Notes under the pieces: generated by a model | Told to the model about the DNA's origin: nothing | The model's database searches: none | The model's input: the letters and a program-made list of their open reading frames with translations, nothing else | Translations under genes and position numbers: made by a program | Assembly: GCA_030666765.1 (NCBI GenBank) | Contig: DAOUXE010000130.1 | Coordinates: 1-5,073, forward strand | Direction: 5' to 3' | DNA: 5,073 bases | DNA from: Methanosarcinales archaeon | Lineage (GTDB): Archaea; Halobacteriota; Methanosarcinia; Methanosarcinales; Methanogasteraceae | Shown: one piece after another, positions 1 to 5,010 of the stretch | How positions within the stretch are numbered: position 1 is the stretch's first letter | Layout of the letters: every line of letters begins with the position of its first letter

Positions 1-102
1 CAAGATTAACACAGAAATCTTGTGAAAATCCGTGTAATTTTGTGGTTCATACCACGAGTTACTCGAGCAGGTACTTTTACTATTTTATTGTTCGGTGAGC
101 AC
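1..102. repeat. Left inverted-repeat arm (reaches window edge)
   Basis: The reverse complement of this segment matches 2259-2386. Seen directly: the outer half, read on the minus strand from 102 to 45, has about 7 differences in 58 positions against 2259-2315. The inner half then realigns after a 20-base insertion present only in the right copy (2316-2335), sharing blocks such as ATTACACGGATTT and CACAAGATTTCT. Overall identity is roughly 85%, counted by eye. Two small hairpins lie inside it: CAAGATT (1-7) with AATCTTG (16-22), and GTGGT (42-46) with ACCAC (51-55). The match stops sharply at 102. The arm may continue past position 1. No transposase accompanies it, so whether it is a mobile element, a MITE-like element or a dispersed intergenic repeat is open. 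Confidence 0.8.
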
Positions 103-344
103 ATAGCATCCCCAAAGGAACCGAACTGGAGTTATTTTCCAATTAAAGTAGTCGATAGATGACTTAAATATCCAGATTGATATTAATAGGATTCTCAGAG
201 TCTCATTTTCAAAAACTCGGAAGCAGTACCGGGATGGAGGAAGCAACTTCTCGATGAAGCCACCGGAGAGATTGGTTGGCTACACCCAAACCCGTACAAT
301 CAAACAATTGAGAGTTCTACTGCATCTGTTAACTTGTCGTCGCA
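103..344. other. Intergenic region with no recognised gene
   Basis: This stretch lies between the left repeat arm and the end of rpl30. In most archaea rpl15 and secY would follow rpl30, but neither is here. An open plus-strand frame runs from 190 to 384 without an ATG. Its middle looks protein-like (for example EATGEIGWLHPNPYNQTIE), but its last codons are antisense to rpl30, and I do not recognise a family. It could be the remnant of a displaced gene or chance. No clear terminator hairpin follows rpl30. Confidence 0.45.
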
Positions 345-800
345 TCACCGCATCTTCTTAAGCAGCGCACTGATATCCTCGTGAAATCCAAGTTCGCCGC
401 CCTCGACAACGGTCTTCTTGATGCCTTTATGTCCTTTGCGCGGCGGGTGCAGTCTGAAGACCGGCTTTAGTTTCGGGATGTCTGCAAGCTTTGCATCACC
501 GCTACAGACTTTCTCTGCGAAGTCAGATACGGAACCGAGTTCGCATTTGTCCATATATTCCTGCGTGAGTCTTTCTCCGCCCTCGATCCTTCCTCTGAGG
601 GATAAGAGAGTTGCAAGCGATTCTGCGTCTGCAGTTCCCCATGCGACATAGTCCTTAGTCTTCATGACCATCCCCTCGTAATGCGGGGTCTCATCTATGA
701 CTACACAGTGGTTGACACTGTGCAACCGGAGCATTTTTAAGGTGTCCTGTATCTCAGGGCGCACCCGCACATCTCCGCGAAGCCTGACGACCGCGTACAT
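345..800 (-). CDS. rpl30: Large-subunit ribosomal protein uL30 (archaeal L30)
   Basis: This is a structural protein of the 50S subunit, 151 residues in the long archaeal/eukaryotic (L7e-like) form rather than the roughly 60-residue bacterial form. The N-terminus [20 protein letters not shown] carries the typical start and RG/R-P pattern. The middle has the [15 protein letters not shown] and YEGMV segments. The C-terminus has the conserved [15 protein letters not shown] and [11 protein letters not shown] stretch and ends naturally, so the gene looks complete. Two ATGs are adjacent (803-801 and 800-798). I chose the second because the purine-rich GGGGGT at 811-806 is then 5 bases away rather than 2, the same spacing as at the other junctions here. 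The start overlaps the rps5 stop (TGATG), implying coupled translation. The usual downstream partner rpl15 is missing. Confidence 0.95.
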   Translation of the reverse strand: MYAVVRLRGDVRVRPEIQDTLKMLRLHSVNHCVVIDETPHYEGMVMKTKDYVAWGTADAESLATLLSLRGRIEGGERLTQEYMDKCELGSVSDFAEKVCSGDAKLADIPKLKPVFRLHPPRKGHKGIKKTVVEGGELGFHEDISALLKKMR

Positions 801-1405
801 CATCTACCCCCGGTGCGCATCGTATTGGTCTGTTTCAGCGCGGTGTACGTCGCCTTTGCAAAGTTAAGCGTGGTTCTGGTTAGACCCCATGACCTGGTCC
901 AGACATCCTTGATGCCAGCCATCTCGAGAACCTTCTTTGCAGTCGCTCCTGATGCGATTCCAAGTCCTCTAGGTGCAGGTTTCAGTTCGATGCCAACGCT
1001 GCCGGCCCTTCCGACAACCTGAAACGGCACCGAATGCGGATCATCACAGCCACACTCCCATGACCCACAGCCACGTTTGATCCCGGTCAGGTGCAGTTTC
1101 GCATTGGCGATCGACTTGCGTATCGCAGGTCCTGCCTGCCTGTCTCTGCCCTGTCCGAACCCGATATACCCGTCCTTGTTCCCGACGATCGATACAGCCC
1201 TGAACTTGACTCTCCGCCCTGAGTCGGTCATACGCTGCACCATATTCACATCCAGCACCTCCTCCTCAAGGTCGGGAAGCAGCATCTCGATAACCTCAAC
1301 CTCCCTGAGTGGAAGTCCCGAGTTTAAGACCGCGTCGATATCGGTAAGCTTTCCCTCGCGGACGAGAGTGCCGAGTTTGGTCTGCGGTATCCATTCTTGT
1401 TCCAT
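800..1405 (-). CDS. rps5: Small-subunit ribosomal protein uS5 (archaeal S5)
   Basis: This is a 30S protein near the mRNA entry side and important for decoding accuracy. Its 201 residues are normal for archaea. Residues 4-46 contain the archaeal N-terminal extension (W-x-P-x-T-x-L-G, a V-x-E-G-K segment, then LLPDL). Residues about 55-120 form the double-stranded RNA-binding-like domain, including [15 protein letters not shown] (74-88) and the archaeal Cys-containing loop [10 protein letters not shown] (111-120). Residues 144-192 form the second domain, with [22 protein letters not shown] and the W-T-R-S-x-G-x-T-R-T segment. The ATG directly follows the rpl18 TAA stop with no gap. GGAGGTG at 1417-1411 lies 5 bases before it, inside the end of rpl18. 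The gene is cotranscribed with rpl18 and rpl30, and nothing in it looks damaged. Confidence 0.97.
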   Translation of the reverse strand: MEQEWIPQTKLGTLVREGKLTDIDAVLNSGLPLREVEVIEMLLPDLEEEVLDVNMVQRMTDSGRRVKFRAVSIVGNKDGYIGFGQGRDRQAGPAIRKSIANAKLHLTGIKRGCGSWECGCDDPHSVPFQVVGRAGSVGIELKPAPRGLGIASGATAKKVLEMAGIKDVWTRSWGLTRTTLNFAKATYTALKQTNTMRTGGR

Positions 1406-1930
1406 TTATGCACCTCCGAACTCGGATGTGATCTGTGCCTTCGTCGCCTCAAAGATCGATGGCAGGTCAACGTCCCTATATGCTGCCACCAATTCGCCAC
1501 GAATCCGATCATCTGATGGGAATATCACCGGATCATGTGGGATGTCCATGCCTGCATCGACCGCGCCACGAAGCGCGGCATATACCCGAGATCCTGGAGT
1601 GGATGCATGAAGTCCCATATCAAGCACACCCTCTGTAAATCCTTTGCTGATGGTGCGATACCCGAACAATAGCCCGGCAAGGTATGCTGCAGTACTGTTT
1701 CCTGTCGATCCTGAATAACCATACTTACCAAGTTCAATCGATGTAGCAGACGAGAGGATCATGTCACCCTCTCTTTCGGGGATTGTGAGTTGTAGTCTAA
1801 TGTGCCGCGTGCTTTTGCGCACCACCATACGTGGTTTCTTTGATAACAGCAGTTTAAGGCGCTTGTGATAATTTGTTCTGCCTTCTCTGCGCCGTCTGAA
1901 TGGTACCCGGTATCTCGGTCCGGTTGCCAT
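1406..1930 (-). CDS. rpl18: Large-subunit ribosomal protein uL18 (archaeal L18)
   Basis: This 50S protein binds 5S rRNA in the central protuberance together with uL5. Its 174 residues show the archaeal/eukaryotic (L5e-like) features: a basic N-terminus ([20 protein letters not shown], residues 6-25), [11 protein letters not shown] around 38-48, and the conserved [19 protein letters not shown] around 90-108, followed by [31 protein letters not shown] at 1943-1939 is 8 bases before the ATG. It is the first gene of the trio. Upstream there is no rpl19e, its usual neighbour, only a candidate promoter and an 8-codon mini-frame. The coding sequence looks intact. Confidence 0.96.
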   Translation of the reverse strand: MATGPRYRVPFRRRREGRTNYHKRLKLLLSKKPRMVVRKSTRHIRLQLTIPEREGDMILSSATSIELGKYGYSGSTGNSTAAYLAGLLFGYRTISKGFTEGVLDMGLHASTPGSRVYAALRGAVDAGMDIPHDPVIFPSDDRIRGELVAAYRDVDLPSIFEATKAQITSEFGGA

Positions 1931-1957
1931 CTACTGTTCCTCCAATTTCATCATCAT
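1931..1957 (-). other. Eight-codon mini reading frame abutting the rpl18 start
   Basis: ATGATGATGAAATTGGAGG and the following codons read MMMKLEEQ and end in TAG directly before the rpl18 ATG (TAGATG). The rpl18 ribosome binding site (GGAGG, 1943-1939) lies inside it. With the candidate promoter upstream, transcription would begin only a few bases before the first of its three ATGs. It could be a leader peptide, but an open frame this short can occur by chance. Confidence 0.25.
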
Positions 1958-1980
1958 ATCTTGTCCTCTGTAGCCTGCGA

Positions 1981-1996
1981 TTGCATAAAGGTTTCG
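1981..1996 (-). promoter_or_regulatory. Candidate archaeal promoter (BRE + TATA) of the rpl18-rps5-rpl30 operon
   Basis: Read on the minus strand, CGAAACCTTTATGCAA gives a purine/A-rich BRE-like part (CGAAA) followed by a TATA-like CTTTATG centred near 1987. A start site about 25 bases downstream would fall near 1962, leaving a leader of about 30 bases before the rpl18 ATG. The match to the archaeal consensus is only moderate. Its placement ahead of a tightly packed operon with no other upstream gene is the main support. Confidence 0.4.
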
Positions 1997-2048
1997 TCAT
2001 CATTATATTGTGCTGAGTGTAGATATAGCGTTGGAATGGTCGTGATGA

Positions 2049-2281
2049 AACCCGGGTAGACCGATAATAATCAATGGTGCTGGTAGTAATACTGGTAGGT
2101 ACGACAGGCGCATATACATATTACCCTGATAAGAAATGACTGGAAGGTAAACGGTGTCGAAGGGGCGGTGGTAGTACGGGAGGCTATGATAGAGGTGGAT
2201 GCCGAAAGACTGAACACCACCTACATGATCGAGTTAAACGATTTCAATGTTAAAGTAAGTGCTCATCGAACAATAAAGTAG
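2049..2281 (+). pseudogene. Possible decayed reading frame of unknown origin
   Basis: Two adjacent frames read like protein. Frame one (2049-2129) contains PIIINGAGSNTGRYDRRIYI and then stops. Frame two (2099-2281) contains TLIRNDWKVNGVEGAVVV, then EAMIEVDAERLNTTYMIEL, and ends in AHRTIK and TAG. Switching frames near 2115-2123 would join them into one uninterrupted protein-like stretch. Frame two has no ATG until 2186. The last eight codons lie inside the right repeat arm. I do not recognise a family. It may be the tail of a degraded or transposed gene, or chance coding potential. Confidence 0.25.
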
Positions 2282-2386
2282 CAAAAGTACAGCTTGAGTA
2301 ACTCGTGGTAGGAACTATGTATGTGTTTAGCTAATCACGAGATTACACGGATTTCCACAAGATTTCTATCAATCTCGTGTAATCTC
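2259..2386. repeat. Right inverted-repeat arm
   Basis: This segment is the inverted partner of 1-102. Matching begins abruptly at GTGCTCA (2259) and covers GAACAATAAA, AAAAGTAC and GAGTAACTCGTGGTA. It is then interrupted by a 20-base stretch found only here (2316-2335), and resumes at 2336. Together the arms bracket rpl18-rps5-rpl30 and the leader. The inner part ends with the palindromic block at 2336-2386. No target-site duplication or transposase is visible. Confidence 0.8.
2336..2386. repeat. Palindromic repeat built from 10-bp units
   Basis: GAGATTACACG (2339-2349) is the exact reverse complement of CGTGTAATCTC (2376-2386), giving an 11-bp stem with a 26-base loop. CACGAGATT (2336-2344) also pairs perfectly with AATCTCGTG (2371-2379) in another register. 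The left half is a ten-base pattern repeated three times: CACGAGATTA, CACGGATTTC, CACAAGATTT. Related blocks occur at 27-49 and 2545-2573, so this is the core of a dispersed repeat family. It could form a hairpin in RNA or act as a binding site; neither is shown. Confidence 0.7.
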
Positions 2387-2695
2387 CTGACTTTCGGCGA
2401 ATTGAAATAGCCTGTCCTTTTATCGTCACAGAACACATGCAGAATTGCCAATGATAACGGCGCGATTGAAGAATAGACATTTGAAAAGGATGGAACACGT
2501 CGTACCCGCGTGACACCTTTTGGGACGTGAGTTATGTTTCACCGAAAATCGAGTAATCTCGTGGTTTTTCCACCTCAACTAAACACGTACCATTTGCCAA
2601 TTTTATCACGGATGGATAGATGGGCGGATGATACGAATTTTAACAGGTTATTTTCTGGCAAGCCCAAAGATGGTAGATCCAGCCATGATATATAG
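2387..2695. other. Intergenic region, no intact gene seen
   Basis: All three plus-strand frames are broken by stops. The only long minus-strand frame in the area is the one rejected below. The segment holds a partial copy of the dispersed repeat (2545-2573). It may also contain the decayed 5' part of the surface-protein remnant that follows. No promoter, RNA gene or operator was convincing. Confidence 0.5.
2545..2573. repeat. Third, partial copy of the dispersed repeat
   Basis: AAAATCGAGTAATCTCGTGG (2545-2564) and the following bases align with the left arm at 27-55 in the same orientation. Shared blocks are AAAATC, GTAAT, GTGGTT and CCAC, with several substitutions and two small gaps. It also resembles the reverse complement of 2336-2357. 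Only the core block is shared, not the outer 58 bases of the arms. Confidence 0.5.
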
Positions 2696-2698
2696 TAG

Positions 2699-3017
2699 AA
2701 TGAGACTGCGAATAGCGTTGTGCGCGTGAAGGTCGAGTTTGTTGACCTCGCGCAATACGCGGCGATAAGTGTCTCTACTATGCCGATATTGACCATGGAT
2801 GGAACCAAGCCAATCGGCGCCGCCGCTGAAAAGATCAAGTCCGAAGCAGAAAGGACGCCTGCAAGTGCGTCAGTCATTGATATCAGCACTGGCGGGACCG
2901 ATAACTGTTGAGACTGCGAAAACTCCTGTGCGCAGGGAGCCAGGGGTTGCTGGCATTCTTGCAACCTTCGCGTGTCTGGCGGCTGTGCTGATCAACAGGC
3001 GCATGAGGAAGGATTAA
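2699..3017 (+). pseudogene. Frameshifted remnant of a secreted/surface protein with a PGF-CTERM-like tail
   Basis: The 3' frame ends with REPGVAGILATFACLAAVLI and then NRRMRKD before TAA (3015-3017). This has the three-part layout of archaeal C-terminal sorting signals: a PG-containing motif, about 15 hydrophobic residues, then a basic cluster. In known families (PGF-CTERM and relatives) such tails are processed by archaeosortases to attach S-layer or exported proteins to the membrane. The likely 5' continuation is one frame away: 2699-2911 reads VVRVKVEFVDLAQYAAISVS and continues to DISTGG before a stop. A one-base change near 2885-2905 would join the two. Upstream, the frame is closed by TAG at 2696-2698, with no start codon or signal peptide. 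It therefore looks 5'-truncated and frameshifted; a sequencing error could explain the frameshift but not the missing 5' end. Confidence 0.5.
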
Positions 3018-3049
3018 GCGAAAGCCAGGACATGATCGTGCGGGGTTTC

Positions 3050-3076
3050 TTGATATGCGATATTATACAATATAAT
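3050..3076 (+). promoter_or_regulatory. AT-rich promoter/operator region of the DUF2103-like gene
   Basis: The run TTGATATGCGATATTATAC and following bases is very AT-rich beside GC-richer neighbours. GATATG near 3053 is about 27 bases before the ATG at 3080, as expected for a TATA box of a leaderless transcript. No ribosome binding site is visible. A perfect dyad, ATTATA-CAA-TATAAT (3062-3076), sits just before the start codon and could be an operator or a TATA box in its own right. Confidence 0.35.
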
Positions 3077-3079
3077 GTT

Positions 3080-3397
3080 ATGTCCCAGACTAAACTCGGC
3101 GGATCGCACACCACCATAATCGGCGGCAGAACCGGAAGGAAGGCAGCAGAGACCATAGCATGGCATCCGAAGGTAAAACGGATTATTCCCACGGTCATCA
3201 GCGTCAAGGGTGCTGCCGGAGGAAAGACTGCTGCAAAGGTGCTGCGCTCTGACACACGGGGCAATCTCCGCCTCTTAATCTCATCGGGCACATCGGCACA
3301 GGAACTGCGCATCATAACGACCGCGGGGGATTTTTCAGAGGGGGAATTGTTGAGACGCGAGTTAAGCGAGATGCTCTCGGATGAGATGGGTGCGTAG
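3080..3397 (+). CDS. DUF2103-like small protein of unknown function
   Basis: The protein has 105 residues. The pattern KLGGSHTTIIGGRTGRKA, then HPKVKRIIPTVI, then GNLRLLISSGTSAQELRIIT near the middle and end matches what I remember of the DUF2103 family, described as predicted metal-binding proteins. Its hallmarks are an early SHTT/HSTH motif and a late G-x-S-x-QE segment. The match is from memory and the function is unknown. I chose the ATG at 3080 because the family-like sequence begins at once. The same frame is open upstream to 2972, but that part (MSGGCADQQAHEEG and on) overlaps the tail of the remnant gene and looks non-coding. There is no Shine-Dalgarno site, so the transcript may be leaderless. 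The gene converges with fwdD and is not in an operon. Confidence 0.75.
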   Translation: MSQTKLGGSHTTIIGGRTGRKAAETIAWHPKVKRIIPTVISVKGAAGGKTAAKVLRSDTRGNLRLLISSGTSAQELRIITTAGDFSEGELLRRELSEMLSDEMGA

Positions 3398-3424
3398 GGG
3401 TATGGGATGTGTGCAGATGGTGAC

Positions 3425-3458
3425 GTTAGCGAAATAAAGATCTGTCCGGATCGCTGAC
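3425..3458. terminator. Weak stem-loop between convergent genes
   Basis: GTTAGCGA (3425-3432) pairs with TCGCTGAC (3451-3458), giving an 8-bp stem with one G-T pair and an 18-base loop. It lies between the ends of the DUF2103-like gene and fwdD, where a bidirectional terminator would be expected. No T-rich tract follows in either direction, so termination is only an inference from position. Confidence 0.3.
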
Positions 3459-3463
3459 ACCAT

Positions 3464-3841
3464 TCACCTGTGGTACACGTCCTCGATCGCGGCTATTCTC
3501 TGTTGCGACCTCCTGACCTTCGCGGATGCCGGACCTGCCCCAAGAACATTCGCCCACGCACCTTCAGGCATATACCCAATCCCCGGATGCTCTTTCTCAG
3601 ACTCCTTCACCCGGACGACGACAACACCCTCTTCGCCTAAAACCTCCACAAGATCACAATCCTTGACCTCGATCTTCGCCATATCCACCGGGTCAAGCAC
3701 GATCACCGCCGATAGCTCCTGGTACTCACTGCTAAACTTCCCGTGCTTAAGCCCCGCCTCGGTCCGGAAGACGTCAGGATACGTAACGATCACGACCTTA
3801 CACTCTGGCGCCGCAAGAAACTCGCCAAACTCTATCTTCAT
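3464..3841 (-). CDS. fwdD: Formylmethanofuran dehydrogenase subunit D (divergent)
   Basis: FwdD is the molybdopterin-dinucleotide-binding beta-barrel subunit that packs on FwdB in the Fwd/Fmd complex, which interconverts CO2 plus methanofuran and formylmethanofuran. Its 125 residues are near the usual length. Visible family signatures are HGKFSSEYQELSAVIVLDP, a V-K-D-x-D-L-V-E-V segment after it (ours VKDCDLVEV), and HPGIGYMPEGAWANVLGAG, which corresponds to the cofactor-binding HPGI...P-x-GPWAN motif with Pro changed to Ala. After this motif the protein has a basic, helical-looking tail (PASAKVRRSQQRIAAIEDVY) where usual FwdD has a TDSTG-type stretch, from memory. The start is the second of two ATGs, overlapping the fwdB stop as TGATG, with GAGGTG 5 bases upstream. 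It is the last gene of its operon. Confidence 0.85.
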   Translation of the reverse strand: MKIEFGEFLAAPECKVVIVTYPDVFRTEAGLKHGKFSSEYQELSAVIVLDPVDMAKIEVKDCDLVEVLGEEGVVVVRVKESEKEHPGIGYMPEGAWANVLGAGPASAKVRRSQQRIAAIEDVYHR

Positions 3842-5010
3842 CATACCACCTCAAGAAGCCGTTTCAGGATCGCGACATCAGACAGACGCCCACTCTCGCG
3901 GGTCAGAGAAAGCTCTATCATCTCGCCGTCCATGCGCACCGCGCTGCCAACGCAATCAATGCCGCCTGCCGCGCACGGGATCACAACGTCCGCGTACTTC
4001 GATGTCAGGGTCTCATTCGGGTCGATCACGATTATCTTTCCGTTGATGCCGTGCGCCGGAAGTGAGTTCATGAGATCGAATCCGAGACAGAGGATGCAAT
4101 CTGCTTCGTGGAGATCCATGCCGCCACTGCTACTGCCACTGCTGCTGCTGTCACCACCCACACCGCCGTCATCATCGCCCGGGCGATTGTGCAACTGGCG
4201 CAACTGCTCTGCAATCGAGCGCAGATTGTATCCGGGCGTAAGCGAAAGAAGATGAAAATCGGAATATTCGTTCAGCCGGTCCATCAGCCGGACGATCGCA
4301 TCTCGCGGCGGTGCCGATGCACCGGTTCCTGCGAAGATCACGCCGAACTCGGATTTCTTAAGCGTGCCTGCAAGTTTCAGTATCCGCTTCTTGTCGTATA
4401 TAGTCTTTGGAACTTTACTTAGAAGCGCATCCATCAGTGCGTCCATAAACTCGATCTGGCGATGCGGATCGATCGTGTATACATCCTTGCAGATGCTTGC
4501 GGTGTGCGAGAAGCGGGAATCAATCGTGATTGCAATCCTGTCCTCCTCCCATCCGTGCTGCCGTTTCTCGCCGCGCGGGTAGTATGCGTACCTGGAGAGA
4601 AGGCGCGGATGCGTATTCATGGGATCGCACCCTAAAAAGATGATTACGTCGGCATAGTCCCGCACCTCCGGAAGCGTGCAGGTTTTGACCCTTCCGTCGA
4701 GTATATCATCAAAAATTCTCGTGTGAAACGTTTTGATCTCCGCACCCACCTTCTCTGCAAGTTCGATGCCGGTCGCTTGCGCTTCTGTGACCGAATTGCC
4801 AAATCCGACAAAGACTGGCTTTTCTGCGGACACAAGAATCTCGGCGGCACTCTTGATCGCAGTATCCATACCTACAGGACTCTGGTTCACCATCGGATCG
4901 ATCTGGTTGGTGCTTGTGATGTGCGCATCCCCGATCCGGCATGCGTGTCTGCAATCATTCTCCCCGACCTCGATGTCATCGCAGAGAAGCGCACAGCCAG
5001 TGCAGACCAT
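3841..5010 (-). CDS. fwdB: Formylmethanofuran dehydrogenase subunit B homologue with altered active site
   Basis: FwdB is the catalytic Mo/W-bis-MGD subunit of formylmethanofuran dehydrogenase and a relative of formate dehydrogenase. This copy has 389 residues from the second ATG, shorter than the usual 430 or so. Residues 2-15 hold VCTGCALLCDDIEV, the [4Fe-4S] Cys motif; Cys20 or Cys24 may supply the fourth ligand. Family signatures follow: EAQATGIELAEKVGA (76-90), TCTLPEVRDYADVIIFLGCD (110-129), MNTHPRLLSRYAYYPRG (131-147), LNEY (246-249), PGYNL (259-263) and a C-terminal ADVVIP (340-345). Oddities: at the place of the metal-ligand CH pair the sequence reads KTFH (93-96). The R of the family's RGHYNV-like segment appears to be P. 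Residues 278-297 are a Gly/Ser/Asp linker. The start is chosen because GAGGTG lies 5 bases away. The frame is open upstream to the window edge, but through simple repeats only. It could be a non-catalytic or repurposed paralogue. Confidence 0.85.
   Translation of the reverse strand: MVCTGCALLCDDIEVGENDCRHACRIGDAHITSTNQIDPMVNQSPVGMDTAIKSAAEILVSAEKPVFVGFGNSVTEAQATGIELAEKVGAEIKTFHTRIFDDILDGRVKTCTLPEVRDYADVIIFLGCDPMNTHPRLLSRYAYYPRGEKRQHGWEEDRIAITIDSRFSHTASICKDVYTIDPHRQIEFMDALMDALLSKVPKTIYDKKRILKLAGTLKKSEFGVIFAGTGASAPPRDAIVRLMDRLNEYSDFHLLSLTPGYNLRSIAEQLRQLHNRPGDDDGGVGGDSSSSGSSSGGMDLHEADCILCLGFDLMNSLPAHGINGKIIVIDPNETLTSKYADVVIPCAAGGIDCVGSAVRMDGEMIELSLTRESGRLSDVAILKRLLEVV
4120..4179 (-). repeat. Low-complexity trinucleotide tract encoding a Gly/Ser/Asp linker in fwdB
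   Basis: Within fwdB, imperfect trinucleotide runs (GCTGCTGCTG and ACTGCCACTG on the plus strand) encode, on the minus strand, GDDDGGVGGDSSSSGSSSGG. Such tracts arise by replication slippage. The tract keeps the reading frame and separates two well-folded blocks. Confidence 0.75.

Noticed and set aside
1..344. tRNA or other stable RNA gene in the left intergenic region
   Set aside because: No cloverleaf or T-loop consensus with matching stems was found; the short hairpins belong to the repeat arm.
1077..1610. 177-codon plus-strand frame across rps5 and rpl18
   Set aside because: It lies entirely antisense to two certain ribosomal genes, is Ser/Arg/Pro-rich and has no family pattern.
1931..2000. 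Possible remnant of rpl19e directly before rpl18
   Set aside because: The upstream in-frame stretch is only about 20 codons (ending AIAGYRGQD before the mini-frame) and does not resemble the L19e C-terminus.
2336..2573. CRISPR-like array from the recurring CACGAGATTACACGG-type blocks
   Set aside because: The blocks are few, in opposite orientations, irregularly spaced and without uniform spacers; no cas gene is present.
2575..2964. 129-codon open frame on the minus strand with a hydrophobic middle
   Set aside because: It is antisense to the surface-protein remnant. Its hydrophobic part has no recognisable family pattern, and the plus strand gives a better explanation (PGF-CTERM-like tail).
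2972..3079. Upstream extension of the DUF2103-like protein by 36 residues
   Set aside because: The added residues overlap the end of the remnant gene and the promoter-like AT-rich stretch, and show no family similarity.
3743..4255. Long plus-strand frames opposite fwdD and fwdB
   Set aside because: They are shadows of the codon bias and trinucleotide tract of the minus-strand genes; the translations are low-complexity (Ala/Thr or Pro/Leu runs).
4981..5010. Reading fwdB as the non-catalytic bacterial FhcB of methylotrophs
   Set aside because: The N-terminal Cys motif (VCTGCALLCDDI), the adjacent fwdD and the archaeal neighbours point to an archaeal Fwd paralogue; from memory FhcB lacks the Fe-S cysteines.
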